Source of the DNA: CAZBXE01 sp964496125
GTDB taxonomy: Bacteria > Chlamydiota > Chlamydiia > Chlamydiales > CAZBXE01
NCBI GenBank assembly: GCA_964496125.1
Contig: CAZBXE010000013.1
Location: 1 to 48,297 of the forward strand
DNA length: 48,297 nt
Direction: 5' to 3'
The position numbers were made by a program, and so were the translations under genes. The notes beneath the pieces were generated by a model. It searched no databases, was not told the DNA's origin, and worked only from the letters and a program-made list of their open reading frames with translations. Below, piece after piece: positions 47,561 to 48,297 of this stretch; the first letter of the stretch is position 1, and each line of letters begins with the position of its first letter.

Positions 47561-48297
47561 TCATTCATTTTTTACTTGTATTTTTCTATTCAAATGCCTC
47601 TGCCTCTGCCTTGGATCAGCTTCCCATTCCTTTATGTGTTCTTCTTGCTCAGCGTTGTATAGGCTGATTATATGCTTGATCCCTTCTTTGGTGAGATATT
47701 CAGGGCTGAGAGGTTCATCACTGTCTCGGCCTAGCTTTATACTTTTCAAATAAACGACAAAACTTTTATACTGGTCTTCTGTCAAATCTCCCTGTACACA
47801 TTCTTTTAGCCAGTCTGGAACATCTACTTTATTCAGAGATCCTGTTGTTTCAGAAGAACTTCGTTTCAGTTGGAGTTCCTTTGCCGCGTTTAATTCAGAT
47901 TTTATTTGTATTTTACAATCCAAAATTTTACTACGAGACGCAAATTCATGCTCCGGTAATCTAGATGCAGTTTGATCTTGCGCAGTGTTGTATTGCTTGA
48001 TTACCCACGTCATCCCTTCTTTGGTGTAATTTTGAGGGGGTAGCGAATTACTTTCCAAATAAACGACAAAATTTACATACTGTTGTTCTGTCAAATCTCC
48101 CTGTACACATTCTTTTAGCCAGTCTGGAACACCTACTTTATTCAGAGATCCTTTTGTTTCAAAAGAAATTGATGACTGCATCTGTACGTCTTCACTGTTT
48201 TTTCCTTGCCTAGGCGAACAAGTGGCTTTTAGCTTTGCAACGTAATCTTCGGCTGCCCTCTTTGCTTTCGTTCCAGCTCTTGATGTGACACCATCTT
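47561..48297 (-). CDS. Repetitive hypothetical protein, 5' end beyond window
   Basis: The frame is open to the last base, so the N-terminus lies outside; 244 residues are visible. ATG 48181 is internal. Two tandem units of about 103 residues share GSLNKVxVPDWLKECVQGDL, TExQYxxFVVYLxS, YTKEGxxxxIxxYNxxQ and a trailing charged helix. Before them the sequence SRAGTKAKRAAEDYVAKL resembles the neighbouring hypothetical at 46300. There is no membrane segment. Function unknown; a secreted helical repeat protein is a reasonable guess given the surroundings. Confidence 0.75.
   Translation of the reverse strand, partial: DGVTSRAGTKAKRAAEDYVAKLKATCSPRQGKNSEDVQMQSSISFETKGSLNKVGVPDWLKECVQGDLTEQQYVNFVVYLESNSLPPQNYTKEGMTWVIKQYNTAQDQTASRLPEHEFASRSKILDCKIQIKSELNAAKELQLKRSSSETTGSLNKVDVPDWLKECVQGDLTEDQYKSFVVYLKSIKLGRDSDEPLSPEYLTKEGIKHIISLYNAEQEEHIKEWEADPRQRQRHLNRKIQVKNE
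47747..48167 (-). repeat. Tandem in-gene duplication, period 309 bp
   Basis: Segments 47747-47858 and 48056-48167 are nearly identical (for example GTCAAATCTCCCTGTACACA in both). The offset is 309 bases, exactly 103 codons, so the frame is unaffected. The rest of each unit is more divergent, so either this block is constrained or it was recently homogenised. Confidence 0.9.

Overview
The window most likely comes from an environmental (non-Chlamydiaceae) member of the Chlamydiae. The evidence is a type II secretion operon of chlamydial layout (gspD-gspE-gspF-gspG plus minor pseudopilins, preceded by a conserved hypothetical), pepP and mutL near it, an NTT-family nucleotide transporter, a very large ankyrin-repeat protein of host-interaction type, and hemH. 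From memory, Chlamydia trachomatis carries gspG-F-E-D, CT573, pepP and mutL as one block. Here the same genes are split by about 7.5 kb and the pepP/mutL half runs in the opposite direction. Species cannot be named from the sequence alone.

Layout. 1-2655 (+): end of a TPR protein, an exosortase with an intact Cys/Arg/His triad, an unrecognised membrane protein and an EpsI-like accessory protein, all overlapping. 2624-9237 (-): a phosphodiesterase-like protein, a chimeric glycosyltransferase remnant, two GT4-type glycosyltransferases and an exported GH9 glycoside hydrolase. 9252-10685 (+): an O-antigen-ligase-like membrane protein. Together, 1-10.7 kb looks like a surface polysaccharide or glycoprotein locus built around an exosortase. 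10.7-12.5 kb: a structured intergenic region, tRNA-Thr(CGT), hemH and a small membrane protein. 12.7-22.0 kb (+): the type II secretion operon. 22.2-32.97 kb (-): an exported FAD oxidoreductase, a broken acetyltransferase, nagZ, a MoxR/DUF58 operon, a PhoR-like histidine kinase, pepP, mutL and a DUF1761 protein. 33.06-34.5 kb (+): an exported DUF2064-GT2 fusion. 34.5-43.3 kb (-): the ankyrin protein, a Bcp peroxiredoxin, the NTT transporter and mgtE. 43.5-46.2 kb (+): an exported FMN reductase, a DapA-family lyase and a FadL-like outer-membrane protein. 46.3-48.3 kb (-): two related, internally repetitive hypothetical proteins, the second cut by the window end.

The most distinctive non-coding signal is a dispersed family of about 172-bp imperfect palindromes. 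There are three full copies (30604-30776, 43301-43472, 47343-47514), one precise right half (21961-22051) and one left-end remnant (23942-23978). Their terminal arms and an internal arm pair change together from copy to copy, and the elements supply stop codons to mutL and to the acetyltransferase remnant. The second distinctive signal is that all four recognisable pseudopilins of the type II operon keep the Glu+5 region but have His or Tyr where prepilins normally carry Gly at -1. Every functional statement rests on reading motifs by eye. No database search or folding program was run.
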